Shown: positions 31,556 to 43,299, counted from the first letter of the stretch. The stretch: 64,000 bases of DNA from Litomosoides sigmodontis (GCA_963070105.1 OY718804.1:732720-796719), one strand, 5' to 3'. The notes: a model not told the origin generated them from the letters alone. Numbers and translations are program-made.

Positions 31556-32179
31556 GTTCTATTACTTGCCGCAACACTCATGTTAATTCTTCTTCTGTCA
31601 CTTAAAGTACATTATCTCCATGTATCCTTTTTTTTGAGAGTTTTTTTCAGTATCTTTTTTTTTTTGGGATTTTTGCAGTTATTGTTTAGGAATTTTAAAT
31701 GTTCTTTGTTTCTTGAATGTTTGTTTCAATATGCAAACTTGAATGTTTGTATATATTATTTCTTTTATATGAAATGTTGAAACTCCGAATTGTCGTTATA
31801 AAAGAACTCCCAAATTTCCACTGCGGTAGTATCCCAACGGTAAGCAGAGTTGATTCACATATGAGCTAATCATAGTTAATTTTATGACGTCTGAAACAAT
31901 TGTGGTCTATATTTGCCATCTGACATCTACAAATTAATTTATTTGACATCTACGAATTAATTTACGTAACTTTATATATTTTAAACTTGATCGCCAACCT
32001 TGAAGCCGTGTAGAAAATTTGAAAAATTTACTATGAAATAACCTCCCAACTTCTATGGTGACCCACTATGATCTCTCCAATTGCAATAACTATGTACAAA
32101 TTGAATATCTATTTAACCGTTGTTATACACGGTACGATTTAGCTAATCTCGTAAGTATTTGAAGCGTCTCTGGTCCATA

Positions 32180-32330
32180 ACCAACATTTGCCAACCATCA
32201 TTATAAATCTACCGCATCTGCTCACCATCAGTGGAAATCTTCTAGTGTCATCTGCCAACCATCAATCTTCTACTTCATCTGTTCACCATCAGTGTTAAAT
32301 CGCCTAGAATCACTTAACCACATCTACACG
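32180..32330. repeat. Degenerate ~30-bp repeats
   Basis: Units built on CATCTG(C/T)(T/C)(C/A)ACCATCA recur at about 32193, 32213, 32248 and 32277, separated by variable ATCTTCTA-type spacers. Confidence 0.65.
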
Positions 32331-32435
32331 GTACGAGTCAACTGAATTTTCCCCTCTTTACGAACAAAATTTTTACTATATTCATTCGGGTCACATGTCT
32401 AGCCATCGACGAATCGCTCAATCAAACCTCTTCTT

Positions 32436-32687
32436 TCAACCCATCTTCTCAAATAGTTTACTTGCACCGTGTCTTACAAGTTCTGTAAACGGTATACTTT
32501 TGTGATAAACTATTAAATCACCATATCCTTCGTAAACCACGTAACGTAAGGATACAATATTCCTATCATACCACAATTTGGTAGAGAGAATCGAATAAGT
32601 TCTCGACAGATTATAAAAGGCAACGTGAATCCGACATATCATAGTAATCATCATCCCTATCGCTATCATCAAAAAAATTCCCGACAA
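32436..32687 (-). pseudogene. Decayed coding-like segment, copy 1
   Basis: An open minus-strand frame contains VVYEGYGDLIVYHKSIPFTE followed by LVRHGASKLFEKMG and a stop. A diverged second copy of the central part lies about 560 bases to the right (33030-33110) and has in-frame stops. The pairing of two related segments suggests a relic of a repeated protein domain or mobile element. No family recognised. Confidence 0.35.
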
Positions 32688-32872
32688 ATCACTCTATGAT
32701 TATAGCTGATTTCAATAGCACTTGATGTTTGAAACTCCTCCTACACGCTATGGATCCCTTCCTTCATGCTGCCCGACTTTACACCAATATCTCATCGTCT
32801 TATCTAAATATCTTCTTGTATCATTTATCAACAGTCCAACTTAAAATAGTCTAGTAATTAAACCACTCGCAC

Positions 32873-32874
32873 AA

Positions 32875-32910
<36 letters not shown>
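32873..32910. repeat. (AC)n/(AT)n microsatellite
   Basis: A dinucleotide run ACACAC passing into ATATAT. Confidence 0.9.
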
Positions 32911-33029
32911 TTAACACTAGTAAGAGGACGAGTCACTAACCTTCTTGTTGCAACAACCTTTTCAGCGACTGGCAGCTATCTCACCTTCCCCATTTTATCT
33001 CGTAAAATGCAATGTAAGCTAATTCTGAC

Positions 33030-33110
33030 ATTATCCTACAAGTTCCGCTAACGGTATTGCTTCTCGACAAGCCACTTATTGTCCACCTTCGTCAACACAA
33101 ACAATTCGGA
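33030..33110 (-). pseudogene. Decayed coding-like segment, copy 2
   Basis: On the minus strand a frame with in-frame stops reads IVCVDEGGQ, stop, VACREAIPLAELVG, which aligns with VVYEGYGDLIVYHKSIPFTE of the 32436-32687 segment. At DNA level both share the core ACAAGTTC(T/C)G(T/C)(A/T)AACGGTAT. Confidence 0.35.
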
Positions 33111-33368
33111 TAAGCCAAAGCTCCTAATTCACACGACAAAACATTGGCGGAATAAGCGGAATTCGAAAGAGATAACTACGACATCAGCCAATTAATTCCA
33201 AGCAAAAAAAAGTCCTAATATAATTGTTGGTGCCACGAGCTCGAATCGTGTCACATGTTAGACGATATGATCAAAGGAGGCGAACCAGGCAATGAGAAGC
33301 TTGAAGAAGTCATTGAAATGGATCGAGCACCACCCGATTAAATGCTGATCAAAGAAGAAACCCGTTAC

Positions 33369-33430
33369 CACCATACTCGAAACCGCTAATGTAACAACGA
33401 TATATTACGTTAGCGGTTTCGAGCGTGGTG
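33369..33430. repeat. 26-bp inverted repeat with 10-base loop
   Basis: Left arm 33369-33394 and right arm 33405-33430 pair over 26 positions with three differences, two of which would be G-U pairs in RNA on one strand. The shared core is CTCGAAACCGCTAA. It could be a foldback element end, a hairpin RNA or a terminator-like structure. Confidence 0.75.
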
Positions 33431-33680
33431 AAAGGAAGAGAGGGGAGGATGGTAGTTCGAAGCGCATTATCTTTTATTTTTTTTCAATAATTCTCTTTCT
33501 TACTTCATGTTGTTGTCAAGTTTTGAATTGCAAGGCATAGTTCATTTGATTCGAAATTTATTGAATTTGACAGTGTGATTTTTATGTGTCTACACTTCTT
33601 CACTACTAAGCAAATAGTGTACGATCATTTCTTCATATGAATAAAGATATGGAATAAATTTTTAATAACAGTTAAAAATA

Positions 33681-34751
33681 TCAGGTTGGGCATGTTCTTG
33701 TTTCAGTGGGGAATTTTGTCTTCACATCGATAGTACCAATATCGTACAGCTCGTTTGGTGTGGAGCCAGATGTCGAATATTTCTGAGGAATACGAAGGAG
33801 CATTTTCCGTGTACATGGCTAGAAATTTTTATGAAATACTTGAGAAAATTAATTGCTGTAAATTTTTTATTTTGATATTTGTTTGCTTTCTAACAATGAC
33901 AGATTATAGAAAAAAAACACGCTGTGACCGATTTTCTCAAAATTACAATTGTTAAAGCAAACCTTTGCACGACATTTGTGAGTGATAGTGAATTGTGGAT
34001 CGAATTTATCTGTTTTCGAGCTTCCTTTAATTGTAAACCGTCCACGCTCATCCGTTCTTGTCTTGGCGAGCGCTTCGCTAGTGCCTAGTTGACCAGCTGA
34101 GAAATTATCACAAAACATTTCAAATACGGTTGGAAAAGATTTTGAGTCTTTCACTACACCGTAATTCTTTTTTGAGAATTAAGTTCTTTTTTCCCTTATC
34201 AGAGAATTAATTAAAGGTGCTGATTCCAGCAGAAGTCCATACACGACACAGTGCAGTTACATATTATCATCATAGGGCATATCACATTCTATAATGAAAT
34301 ACTCTTATGCTATTGATAGGAGTAGTCGCTTGAAGCATTACACCTATCAGCATTGCCTTAATTAACAGTAATTGAAGTATGAAAAAAGTCTCCCACTTAA
34401 GTATTCCTAATATCAAAGTTAAATAAGCTTCAAATTAGCTGGTCGAATCTCTACCAATTAATTTCACAAAGTAAACAGACTAATTTTATCGCTAATTTAA
34501 ATTAAAAATTTCAAATAATTTGCCATTGCATTCATTTAAACTAGTGTTCAATGATATGAGAAGTATTCTAAATTAAATCAAATATGATTTAACTCACCAT
34601 TTCGTTCGCTGTATAACTCAATCTCTCCACCTCTTATCGGTTCGCCATCACAAATCACAGTTCCTTTCACTCCGACACTTCTTGTTCTTGCCGTGGCAGT
34701 TATTGGTAGTGATATGCTAATAATAATTGCAGTTAGTGGAGCAAATTTCAT
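33681..34751 (-). CDS. Transthyretin-like (TTL) secreted protein, complete
   Basis: Nematode TTL proteins form a large family of small secreted beta-sandwich proteins; parasitic species release them, and their ligands are mostly unknown. Three exons, 34751-34598, 34096-33963 and 33818-33681, close in phase and give 141 aa, the usual length. The N-terminus is a signal peptide (MKFAPLTAIIISISLPITAT, cleavage expected near residue 20). The family block VGVKGTVICDGEPIRGGEIE lies at ~26-45, then TRTDERGRFTIKG, DPQFTITHKC, LLRIPQKYSTSG and YDIGTIDVKTKFPTETRTC close to the end. Cysteines in ICDG, HKC, KPC and RTC are as in the family. The start lies two bases after a TTTCTGCAG acceptor-like site. 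Many paralogues exist in each nematode, so no ttr number is given. Confidence 0.94.
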
Positions 34752-34765
34752 ACCTGCAGAAATTT
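34752..34765 (-). promoter_or_regulatory. Candidate trans-splice acceptor of the TTL gene
   Basis: On the minus strand AATTTCTGCAG is followed by GT and the ATG. Such an acceptor with a minimal 5' UTR is typical of spliced-leader addition; a 5' UTR intron is the alternative. Confidence 0.5.
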
Positions 34766-35579
34766 GTCATAAGCTGTTGAATCAAAGACATACAATCTGA
34801 AGAACACAATGCTAATTGTAAAATGGAATTTTATTATAATGCTAGTTTTAAAATAGGTTTTCTTAGATGGAAAGAGTAGCACTTTCCATTTCATTTAACC
34901 TTTACATTTAATGATTAATATATGTTCCTGGAAATCATCCTCAACAAGTAGAGAAGGTGGTGAGGAGAAGCACGCAAACCACTGCAAATAATTAATCAAT
35001 TTTTTCTAGGACAGCAAACAGCAAATTTCAATGAAACAACTGACTGGACGAAACAGTAGTTTTTCAGATGAATAATTCTTGTTCGTTGTATTATATTAAA
35101 ATTAAATTAAATTTATACAATCAAAATCACTCATGCATATAAGAAGATGAAGACGTGCCACTTCGGATCATATCGAGTATCACTATAAATTTAACAACGC
35201 ATGATGCAGGCACTTTGTATAACATGAAATTAGGTCGTAAAATTATTTTATTGTAACTAACTCCGTCAATATCACCTATCAAATGAAGATTAAGCAAGAC
35301 AATGAATGAAGCGCACGATCATTTCATTGTTTACCTTTCCCTCCAGAAACAAGAAATGTTGAAATAAATCAAACTTGTGAAACCATAATTCCCTCATACC
35401 TTAAAAAAACATAGTTTCTCAACAACGGTTAACTTTTCTAGGAGTGCTATTTGCACACTAAAATTACCGATTTCCTCATAAGTGCGAATAATCTGAGCAA
35501 TACAGAGTAACTCGTTAACTTTTATTCACTTGTACATACACTATTTACACGGATACACAAAAACACTTTAACTATGAAC
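34752..35579. other. Divergent intergenic region
   Basis: Lies between the minus-strand TTL gene and the plus-strand gene at 35580. No exon seen. Confidence 0.5.
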
Positions 35580-36449
35580 ATGCAAAGTGAACCGGAGCTA
35601 AATATGATGTTACCAGAAATCGCCAGTCTGAACAACAAAAACCAGATGCAACGGATAAATGAGAAACGGTAATAAACTCCTTCGTCCGAACTTGTATGTC
35701 GTAGTATGACCCTTAATCTAACGTGATAGAACTACGTTGTCGTGAACAACGAATAAGTATTACGATCCAATAATCATGGTTCAAAATGCGAAACTTCTTT
35801 GTTCATTATCAACATTTCTCCAACTCTTCATATTAGAATGGCTGTACACCATACAAAAAGCAAGAGTGAAAAGTCACCACATCTAGAGACAAGAAAAATC
35901 AAGATCACATGTAAAGAAAAGATATGAAAACATATTCCTTATTTACGAAAGCTACACTAACGCGTTTGAATACTATGAGCAAACGCATGGTAAACTTTTT
36001 CTGAAAAAATTAAATAGAATCGTATAGAAATTTAACATTATGACATCTTAACATAAGTGTTTTCGAAAACTAAAACTGCAAAATTGAAGTTCAGTAAGTT
36101 ATTCAGAATACAATACACTAATTCGATGAAGTAATATTCATATGAGCAATGAAAGCTATTCAAATAACATACAATTAGTAATCAAATATTAATTGGAATT
36201 ACGAAATGGTTAGGATTTTCATCGGAAAATGTGACAAAATCATCAGAGAGACAATCAAGCATAATCAACTTTAGTCAGTCACCGGAAAAATCAAGAATGT
36301 CAAAATTAGAAAGAAAACGTGCTAATGAAAGAAGTTATCAATCGCAGATGTATTTATCGAAAACCTTAAAACTCTATAAAAATGCAACTTTGCAAAGTAA
36401 TCCTAATTTACACGAAAATCAACCTATATTACAAATTATGGAGAAATAA
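35580..36449 (+). CDS. Small multi-exon gene of unknown function
   Basis: Not recognised. Exon 1, 35580-35668, starts with ATG and reads MQSEPELNMMLPEIASLNNK up to a CG|GTAATA donor. Exon 2, 35837-35910, begins at a TATTAG acceptor, keeps phase and reads MAVHHTKSKSEKSP. A possible exon 3 (35952-35989) reads TLTRLNTMSKRM. The last exon ends at TAA 36447-36449 and is open from about 36165; it contains SSENVTKSSERQSSIINFSQ, then SKLERKRANERSYQSQMYL and NENQ-like Asn/Gln-rich sequence before the stop. The joint between exon 3 and the last exon does not close in phase in my reading, so at least one edge is wrong or an exon is missing. The protein would be small, basic and Ser/Lys-rich with no signal peptide. 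Confidence 0.5.
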
Positions 36450-36858
36450 AGCAAACATTATCACATCTTTTTACCCCGTCAAAACAATCGCATAATATAG
36501 CATTTGCGAGATGTAGGGTTATCTGGAATGATCTGATAGGCATGATTATGTAGATTCCAAATTATGCGAGAAAAACGGCGCACAATCCCTGAAAATACAA
36601 TTTCCCAAATTTTATTCGCTAAGCCATAAGCAATAAATCACATTTTAAGCGAAGGACAATAAATGAATGTGAAGTGTAAACGAGATTAACTAAGAATATG
36701 AAGCTGAATCAACATTATGGTGTTTATGCTTATAGAGTAATTGATGGATAGGAATCCACGCGTTCGACAAATGCACTTTACGTCGACTACACATTATTTG
36801 TTGCTGCAGTGTTATGGTAGTTCAGAAATTCACACAGTTAAATTTTGAAATAACGCTA
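36450..36858. other. Convergent 3' flanks
   Basis: Short gap between the tail-to-tail genes at 35580-36449 (plus) and 36859-40029 (minus). No other feature seen. Confidence 0.5.
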
Positions 36859-39800
36859 TTACCTGCTCAGAAGAGTATGGCACACTTGGCAAACTCTCGC
36901 AGGCCTCCGATGTGGCCCGCTAGGTATTGTTGCTGATAAGCAGATTGAACAGAAAATCTTGCCACAATGATAACAGTGGAGCTTAACACGATTTTTAGAA
37001 AAATTTGAATTGCACTGATTGCATGCATGCACATCTTCATCGAACTGCCACCGCACTTCCTTTAATACTACTAATTTTCCCACATGAATGATTTCCTTTT
37101 TTCAAGCAACTAAATTGGAATTAATATATTACAACTTAATTACCTATCATTACAGTATATGAGTGATTTGCGTTCATTACAATATATTTTTTGATCCGTA
37201 AATGCTACTTTCAGAAAAAGCGAGAAAACAAGGATCAATGGATAAGATGCCTGTTCTGCTTGTCGAATTTTTTCAAGTTCGATTTGCAAGTTTTGTGAAA
37301 GTTTGACAAAATCCTTCTGTACGGTTTCTGACGTATCCAATTCTTGTTGCAAAGCAACGCATCTAAAGTCGGTTGTTGATTACAGATGCAAAAATCAAAA
37401 ATGATTTCTAAAATTCATTATGGAGTCCTTAAAACACACTTTTGCTTATATAATGCGACAGTTATTTCCAGGTCAGCACGTTCTTTTTGCACTGATTGTA
37501 ACTGCTTTTCTAAATCTTCGATCACTTCCCTGTATTCAGTCATCCTTTTGTTCATTTCTTGTACTTTGGAAGATGCATCTTTCATCGAATCTAACTGTAA
37601 CATATAAAATGTAAATCATACTAAATCTTGCATGCGTCTCAGATGGATAATAAGAACAAAAATCAACAATGTTTTCGAAACAACGCAGTCAGCACTTTAA
37701 AGCAAATAAAAATACCTGGCTCCGTGCAAAACCAAGTTCCTGACTAACTCCATTTACTCGTTCAGTATAAGCATCCTCAATCCTTATCTTCTCGATTTCA
37801 TCCTCTTTCCTTTGCGCTTCCAGTGTCGCTATCTCATCCCTCAGCACCACCTCCTGAAACACACTAAGTACATTTTTGTTAGTAAGTATATTTTTTATAC
37901 CGAAGAGTTCCTAAATCCTAAACATAAGAAGAAATTGCAAAGATGCGAGCAAACAAAGATTATTGTTCTTGTTTTTTCAATTATCAGCGAATTCAACTGC
38001 ATCTATACACTGCTACATCTTTTCAACTTCCACCCGCTCAGATCATATGGGAATACCACCCATTTATGTATTCAAGCATAATAAGATTTAACACGACCAA
38101 TTCGCCGGAAACCTTCAAATGTCAAATCTTCCAGAATAATCTATCAGCTAAATAAGCTAAAGCAATAGATAGAAACTAGATCCCTAACCATTTTCTTCGC
38201 TTATAGTGTTCACAAAAAAAACATCAGAAACATACAGCGTGTTCTTTGGCTGCACGTGTCTCAATTAGTTCCTCCCTTAGTTGCAGGCACAAAAATTGCA
38301 ATTGATCAACATCTTGAGGCAGTTCTATAGTTTGATCTCGCATTTCTGTGGAGCATTTACGATTAGCACCAAGTAACTTCTAAAAACATATCAATTAACA
38401 TGAAGTGAAACTGCTAAGAAACAAGTGTAATGTAAATAATGTAAAACAAGTAATATGAAACAACCATAAAATCTGCAGTGCAAAAACATACTAAATATCG
38501 ACTGCTCAAATTATGCATATCTTTATTCATAGTGTTCAAAAGTTCCTTCAGGGAATCAATATTCCTTCGCTGCTCTTGTATGAGCTTTACACACCTAAAA
38601 GTAACATCCTTAACAGTCAAAACTTAGAAGAAAAGTTTCTTTAAGACAAAAAATTCGTAGACCATTTGAAAAAAATAATGAACAACTTTTCATCAACAGC
38701 AACCAATTGCCTAGCACAGTCTTCGTTTTCAATTTTCGCTATATTCACTTCTTTTTCATTGTCTGCGCACAGTGTTGTTGTTTTCGCTTCCATTTCCTTC
38801 CTGAAAACATTTTTAGTATATAAAATTCTTAAAGCAGATTAAAAGCGCTTAACGAGGAACCTGTATAAGCGTTCTCCAGACAGTTCATTTTGATAACGAT
38901 TAACTAGATGTTGCGCAGCGGACAACTGTTCCTTCAAATTTCGCTCAACATCCTAAAAATTTATAAACGTCGTAGTCAACCTAATTATAAAGATAACAGA
39001 AGAAAAAGATACGGGAAATTGTAATCAAGAGTGATTTAGCACAGTATTCCCTAAAAGTGCACTTCCTTGTGAGATGAACTCGCATTAATAAGCATCCAAT
39101 TTCGTGCAGGGAAAATTATTTCAAAAAAATTATCCCTACCTGCATTTTCGTCAAATTTAGTTCATAATTATGGCACATTTCACATGTTGTTGTAACGTCT
39201 TCCTCACAAATTATGTCTGGTATTTTGTCTCCTTCATTCATTGTCGTCGAAGGATTACATTCACTTTGAATGATCTCAAAAAATCAAGTTAAAAATTTAT
39301 TGTTCTATATCGAAAAAGATAAAAATAATCCACTATTTTACATGAATGTAGCAACCATTATTGATAAGTGGTATAATGTACTGATTTGAAAACAATTTTA
39401 TTTAAACACAATAAAATTGGAGTACTACAACTATTTACCAAATCTACTCAAAAAAATACGCCCAAAAGTATCGAACGTAAATAAGTGAACCTAACCAAGA
39501 ATATGAAAGTTATGGAGACCACGACCGAAGAAGGCAACTGACTTTTTGAAAAACAGAATAAAACTGATCGTAAAGAGTAAATAAGGAAATAAATTAAAAT
39601 TAAAAATTCGCATTTATGTAAAACATACAGAAAAAAATAATAGAACGTTTCTCTAAATTCAAGCTCAATCTATTTTCTTTTCTACATCTCCCGAATTCGT
39701 ACTGAAAAAATTGAAATAAATGTGTAAAATCCAAAAAAAAAAAAATCGGAGCCATTCACCTCTTGCTTAAGTGAATTTTGTTTTTGAATTATAGCAGCGT

Positions 39801-40029
39801 CCGTTTCATCGTTCGTTGGATCCTTTGATTGGTTTAAAATAAAAAAAGAAGCAGTATTCGCATTCACTTTTGATACCAAATCCTCATTCACAATGGTAAC
39901 CCATTTTCCGGGATTTTCGATCGTAGACTCTATAACAGATGCAGTTGTAACATCACCTCTGCCACTGCTCGATAACTGATTTGTTAGCACTTCTCCACCG
40001 GTCATGACGTCCAAATTTTCCCTGCTCAT
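36859..40029 (-). CDS. rabn-5: Rabaptin-type coiled-coil protein with C-terminal FYVE-like finger
   Basis: Rabaptins bind Rab5 and Rabex-5 on early endosomes. Exons: 40029-39760, 39274-39140, 38952-38861, 38800-38687, 38594-38492, 38379-38236, 37853-37716, 37594-37440, 37362 to about 37250, and about 37050-36859; roughly 470 aa. GKWVTIVNEDL and TTCEMCHNYELNLTKMQ match SETEWNLLQKE and RRCDMCSNYEKQLQ of vertebrate rabaptins; long heptad-like coiled coil follows; ELDTSETVQKDFVKLSQNLQ with IELEKIRQAE matches the C-terminal Rab5-binding end. The last exon adds WQFDEDVHACNQCNSNFS, KLHCYHCGKIFCSICL and ARVCQVCHTLL, a FYVE-type zinc finger with WxxD and RVC motifs but a changed (R/K)HHCR core. The vertebrate N-terminal half is absent upstream of 40029. 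The donor after IRQAE is unresolved (GC donor after AEQ, or a GT nine to thirteen bases on); exon 2's acceptor is GAG. Confidence 0.85.
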
Positions 40030-41953
40030 TCCTTCGTTTTTTCCGTTATCGATGATTTCTGATTTTGTTCACATCCAATTAATCAGTCGATTGATCATTC
40101 GATCAACCACACATCCACATGTGACTATCTGCAACAAGAAGTACAAGGATAAAATTGCGGTAAGTGGTAATAGCCATTTAATTTTAATGTCATTTAATCT
40201 CAAAATTACATACAATTCTAAAACTTCAAAATCAAGTTGAACCTTCTAAAAACAAAAGACCTCTAACACAAAAAAAACTACTTATTAGAGACAATATCTC
40301 AGTAAAACCGGTCGACAATTTTCGGAAAATAAAAACTTAAATGCTTTTTCTAATAATTCAAAAAACCATGGAACTTCTTGAAAGAAAAAAGTAGTACAGG
40401 GAAAAAAATGAAAAACGTGAAATGAAAGCAAGTAAAACACCCGTTGATATCGACAGAAAGAGAATCAAACCCTAGCTAAAAGGTACTTGAACAAAAACCA
40501 ACCATCATCAATCTATCAAAAGCAAATAAACGCATCAGGCATAGAACTGAATTACATCACTCTGACTCATAATTATATTCATTCTGCCCTTTTGACTGGT
40601 TGTTGGTGAAAACATCTATCCCAACGTCGTCAATCTGCAATGATCTAATCCTACATTCAATCCCAAAGTGCTCTTGCACTTTCTCTTTTTTTTTTTTTGC
40701 TTTTCTGTGATGATCGCTTTCAGCTATCAGTAGATCGATTCATTCAGTGGTCAAGGAGAGTTCGGAATCTTTAGCTGTAAAATTTAATGTTAATTTAATG
40801 TTAAGGAAATAATCAGCTCAGCGAGATATTTCACGATACTTTGGCGGCCATCGATGATAATTTTAGATTTCTATAACAAAAGGGTACAATTTTCATTCTC
40901 ACTCAATTTTAGCAATTCGTTTCTAATTGATTTATAATTATTTAAAAGTTACATAAATAATTGTGAAAGCAAATTTAGTTTTTTCCTACAAAAAATGAAT
41001 GAAATTTTGATAAAGGAAGATTTCTTTTTCCGACGTTAAATACGTGAGAATTTTTCATTTTGCTGAAAGCGTGTTTCTGTAAGGGATGAGAATTTCACGA
41101 TAACTGTAATATTTTTATTTTTATCTGTACAGTTTAAATATGGCGAATGATGAATGTATACAAAAGTGAGATAATTCTAAGTGTAACAGAATGCGAATGA
41201 AATTTTAATGATATCAGTAACTGTCACCTGAGATAATGAATACCTGAGAAATGAAGTTAAGAAGGTAACAATATTTGAAATCTAAATAGTAGCACGTGAG
41301 GTAGAGCAGCCGTTGCTAGAGAGGAATTGCTGGTAGCTGTTGATCAAAGAAAGGAAGAATGAGTGATGTAACTTCCAGTATCACTGGCTATGCCGGTAAT
41401 TAATTTGACTGAGTAATTAAGCAAGAAATAATTGAAAAAGGAAAGGAACAAATGGAAAGTGAGCAATGACAATAACATCACGGTATTTCGGGAACAAAAA
41501 AAAATTAATTCCAATTAATTAAATGATTAATGCATCCATATACATGGGAGTATAAACAATAGTATCATCATTGTTATGAGCATGCACTAATGGAACTAAC
41601 CAAAGCAAATAATACCTGAAATGATATATTAAATAGATGAATAAATGGAAATGAATAAACTCAAATACTTTACACATCAAATTCTGCGAAACGATATAAA
41701 TGTATCAAGTAATGCGACTAGTAAAAAGTGATGAAACCGAATTTACGACTGCTATTTGAGTAGTTTAATTCAAATTTTTTGTTTTAATATTTCAAATGTA
41801 TAATTTAAATGACAAGATCTCTTCCCAATTTCTCAAAGAATTTCTTCATTTTATTTTTCTAAAATATTTGTTAATTAATTCCATTCTTTGCACGTCCTCT
41901 TTCGTTGCCGATAAACGCAAATGAACGAAAGAAAATGATAGCGTCTTTCGTAG
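40030..41953. other. Intergenic
   Basis: Upstream of the rabaptin-like gene; no exon encoding the missing N-terminal half of rabaptin is visible. AT-rich unique sequence. Confidence 0.45.
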
Positions 41954-42265
41954 CTATGCATTTTCTGAAACGTCCGATGATAATTCATTGCGTATTTCAC
42001 GTTCGGCCAGTTGATCTCGCTGTTGCTGATCTTGAAGTCGACGTCTTGCTTCATCGTTAGTGAACGTAAAAATCAAACATACGTAAGTGTCAAATGTTCG
42101 AGCGTGATCATACGCTCTACGTTCCGCAGCTACAAGTGAAGCATGAAGATCATTGGTTGGTATAGATCGAACCCATGAACATCCACCAGAAATTAGAATT
42201 AAACGAATGCGTTGAAGGATGTATAGACGTCGTTCACGTGTTAATTCTTGACGCCACGGAAACAT
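41954..42265 (-). CDS. Small KIX-like ORF
   Basis: An uninterrupted 103-codon frame begins MFPWRQELTRERRLYILQRI and continues with NDLHASLVAAERRAYDHAR and FDTY, then a Gln/Arg/Glu-rich helix (RRRLQDQQQRDQLAEREIR) before the stop. The pattern W..., L..hhh..I, L...A...E...Y..A.....Y recalls the three-helix KIX domain of CBP/p300 and MED15, which binds activation domains. The match is by eye and weak. A TATTTTAG acceptor lies 26 bases before the ATG and an in-frame stop precedes it, so the gene may be a single coding exon after trans-splicing. It could equally be one exon of a larger gene. Confidence 0.42.
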   Translation of the reverse strand: MFPWRQELTRERRLYILQRIRLILISGGCSWVRSIPTNDLHASLVAAERRAYDHARTFDTYVCLIFTFTNDEARRRLQDQQQRDQLAEREIRNELSSDVSENA

Positions 42266-43247
42266 TTAATGGTACTACGTAAAAAAATCCTCTAAAATAT
42301 TACAATAAATGATAATTATTACTATTTGTTGACAGTCATAGGCAATGCAAAAAAAAATTACGCATTTGGTATGAAATTATGCTACACTTTGCAAAATTAG
42401 GTATAAAATATTAAAAATAACTTGAAAATTATGCAATAATTCACTGGCCATACGGTATTGTTAAGCTTGATAATAATAATAATTATGATAGCAATAATAA
42501 AGTAACAAAATTTCTTTCCTTTTTTGAAAAAAAATCCCCAACTTTTTCCTAAAATAATTGTGTTATTTGATTTATTCCTCCCGTCTTGCTGTTAGTTTAT
42601 CGTATTCATAGATCTTATATGGATTATAAGGCGTACTGTATTCATGAAACTAACTGTACGAATCACAAAGCATGTGCCGTATTTTTTAAGTTTACGCAAA
42701 TTTGATGAGCGTATTTTTTCTTCTAAAAATGAATTTAGCATTAATTTAAACTCGGCATCACTATAAACATATAATTTCAGAAAATTCATTCCACATAGAG
42801 CAAATCATTTTAAATCTTGGAGAATTTAGCAAGCAGTTAACTTATACGAAAAATGATAATGAAGTTATCAGGCACAAGTTATCCATTGATGACATCACTG
42901 GTAGTAACTTAGCTACTGATGACAGAAATGATTGCTACATCTAATTCATTTGACGAGCAGTTGAAGAATTCAGTGGTACGATAGAGTGCGATAAAAGTTG
43001 AAATTTAGAGGTAGAAGAAAAAGTGCGGTAAAAGAGGAAGCAAAAAAACCACTTACATCCGATCTGTGTGTAGCAAAAAACTTGAATAATATTTACGGCT
43101 ACGATATGGTCGGTATGTGGATGAAAGGTCATCGTTGTCGAAAGTGACCATTCCTTTCCATCTCTAATATGATGATGTTTTGTTTTTTTCTCCTTGTCTG
43201 CTGCTCGATAAGCTTGACCTTCCCTAGCCATTCGACCTCTGCGTGCG

Positions 43248-43268
43248 TGTGAGTGTGTGTGTGTGTGC

Positions 43269-43299
<31 letters not shown>
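43248..43299. repeat. (GT)n microsatellite, interrupted
   Basis: GT dinucleotides with GC interruptions. Confidence 0.9.

Larger units (their letters stand above)
31556..33680. other. Intergenic block between convergent genes
   Basis: Separates the 3' ends of the plus-strand ENGase gene and the minus-strand transthyretin-like gene. Between about 31.8 and 33.45 kb it is less AT-rich and has fewer homopolymers than its flanks, and holds degenerate tandem repeats, two related coding-like segments, an (AC)n tract and a hairpin, each listed separately. It may be an old insertion; no intact element is seen. Confidence 0.5.

Noticed and set aside
33225..33260. tRNA gene or retroelement primer-binding site (T-arm-like TTCGA and CCA on the minus strand)
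   Set aside because: The distance from TTCGA to CCA is about five bases too short for a tRNA and no matching acceptor 5' strand lies upstream.
33681..33790. Last exon of the ENGase gene on the plus strand
   Set aside because: The ENGase frame already meets a stop at 31553-31555, and this segment is the phased last exon of the TTL gene on the other strand.
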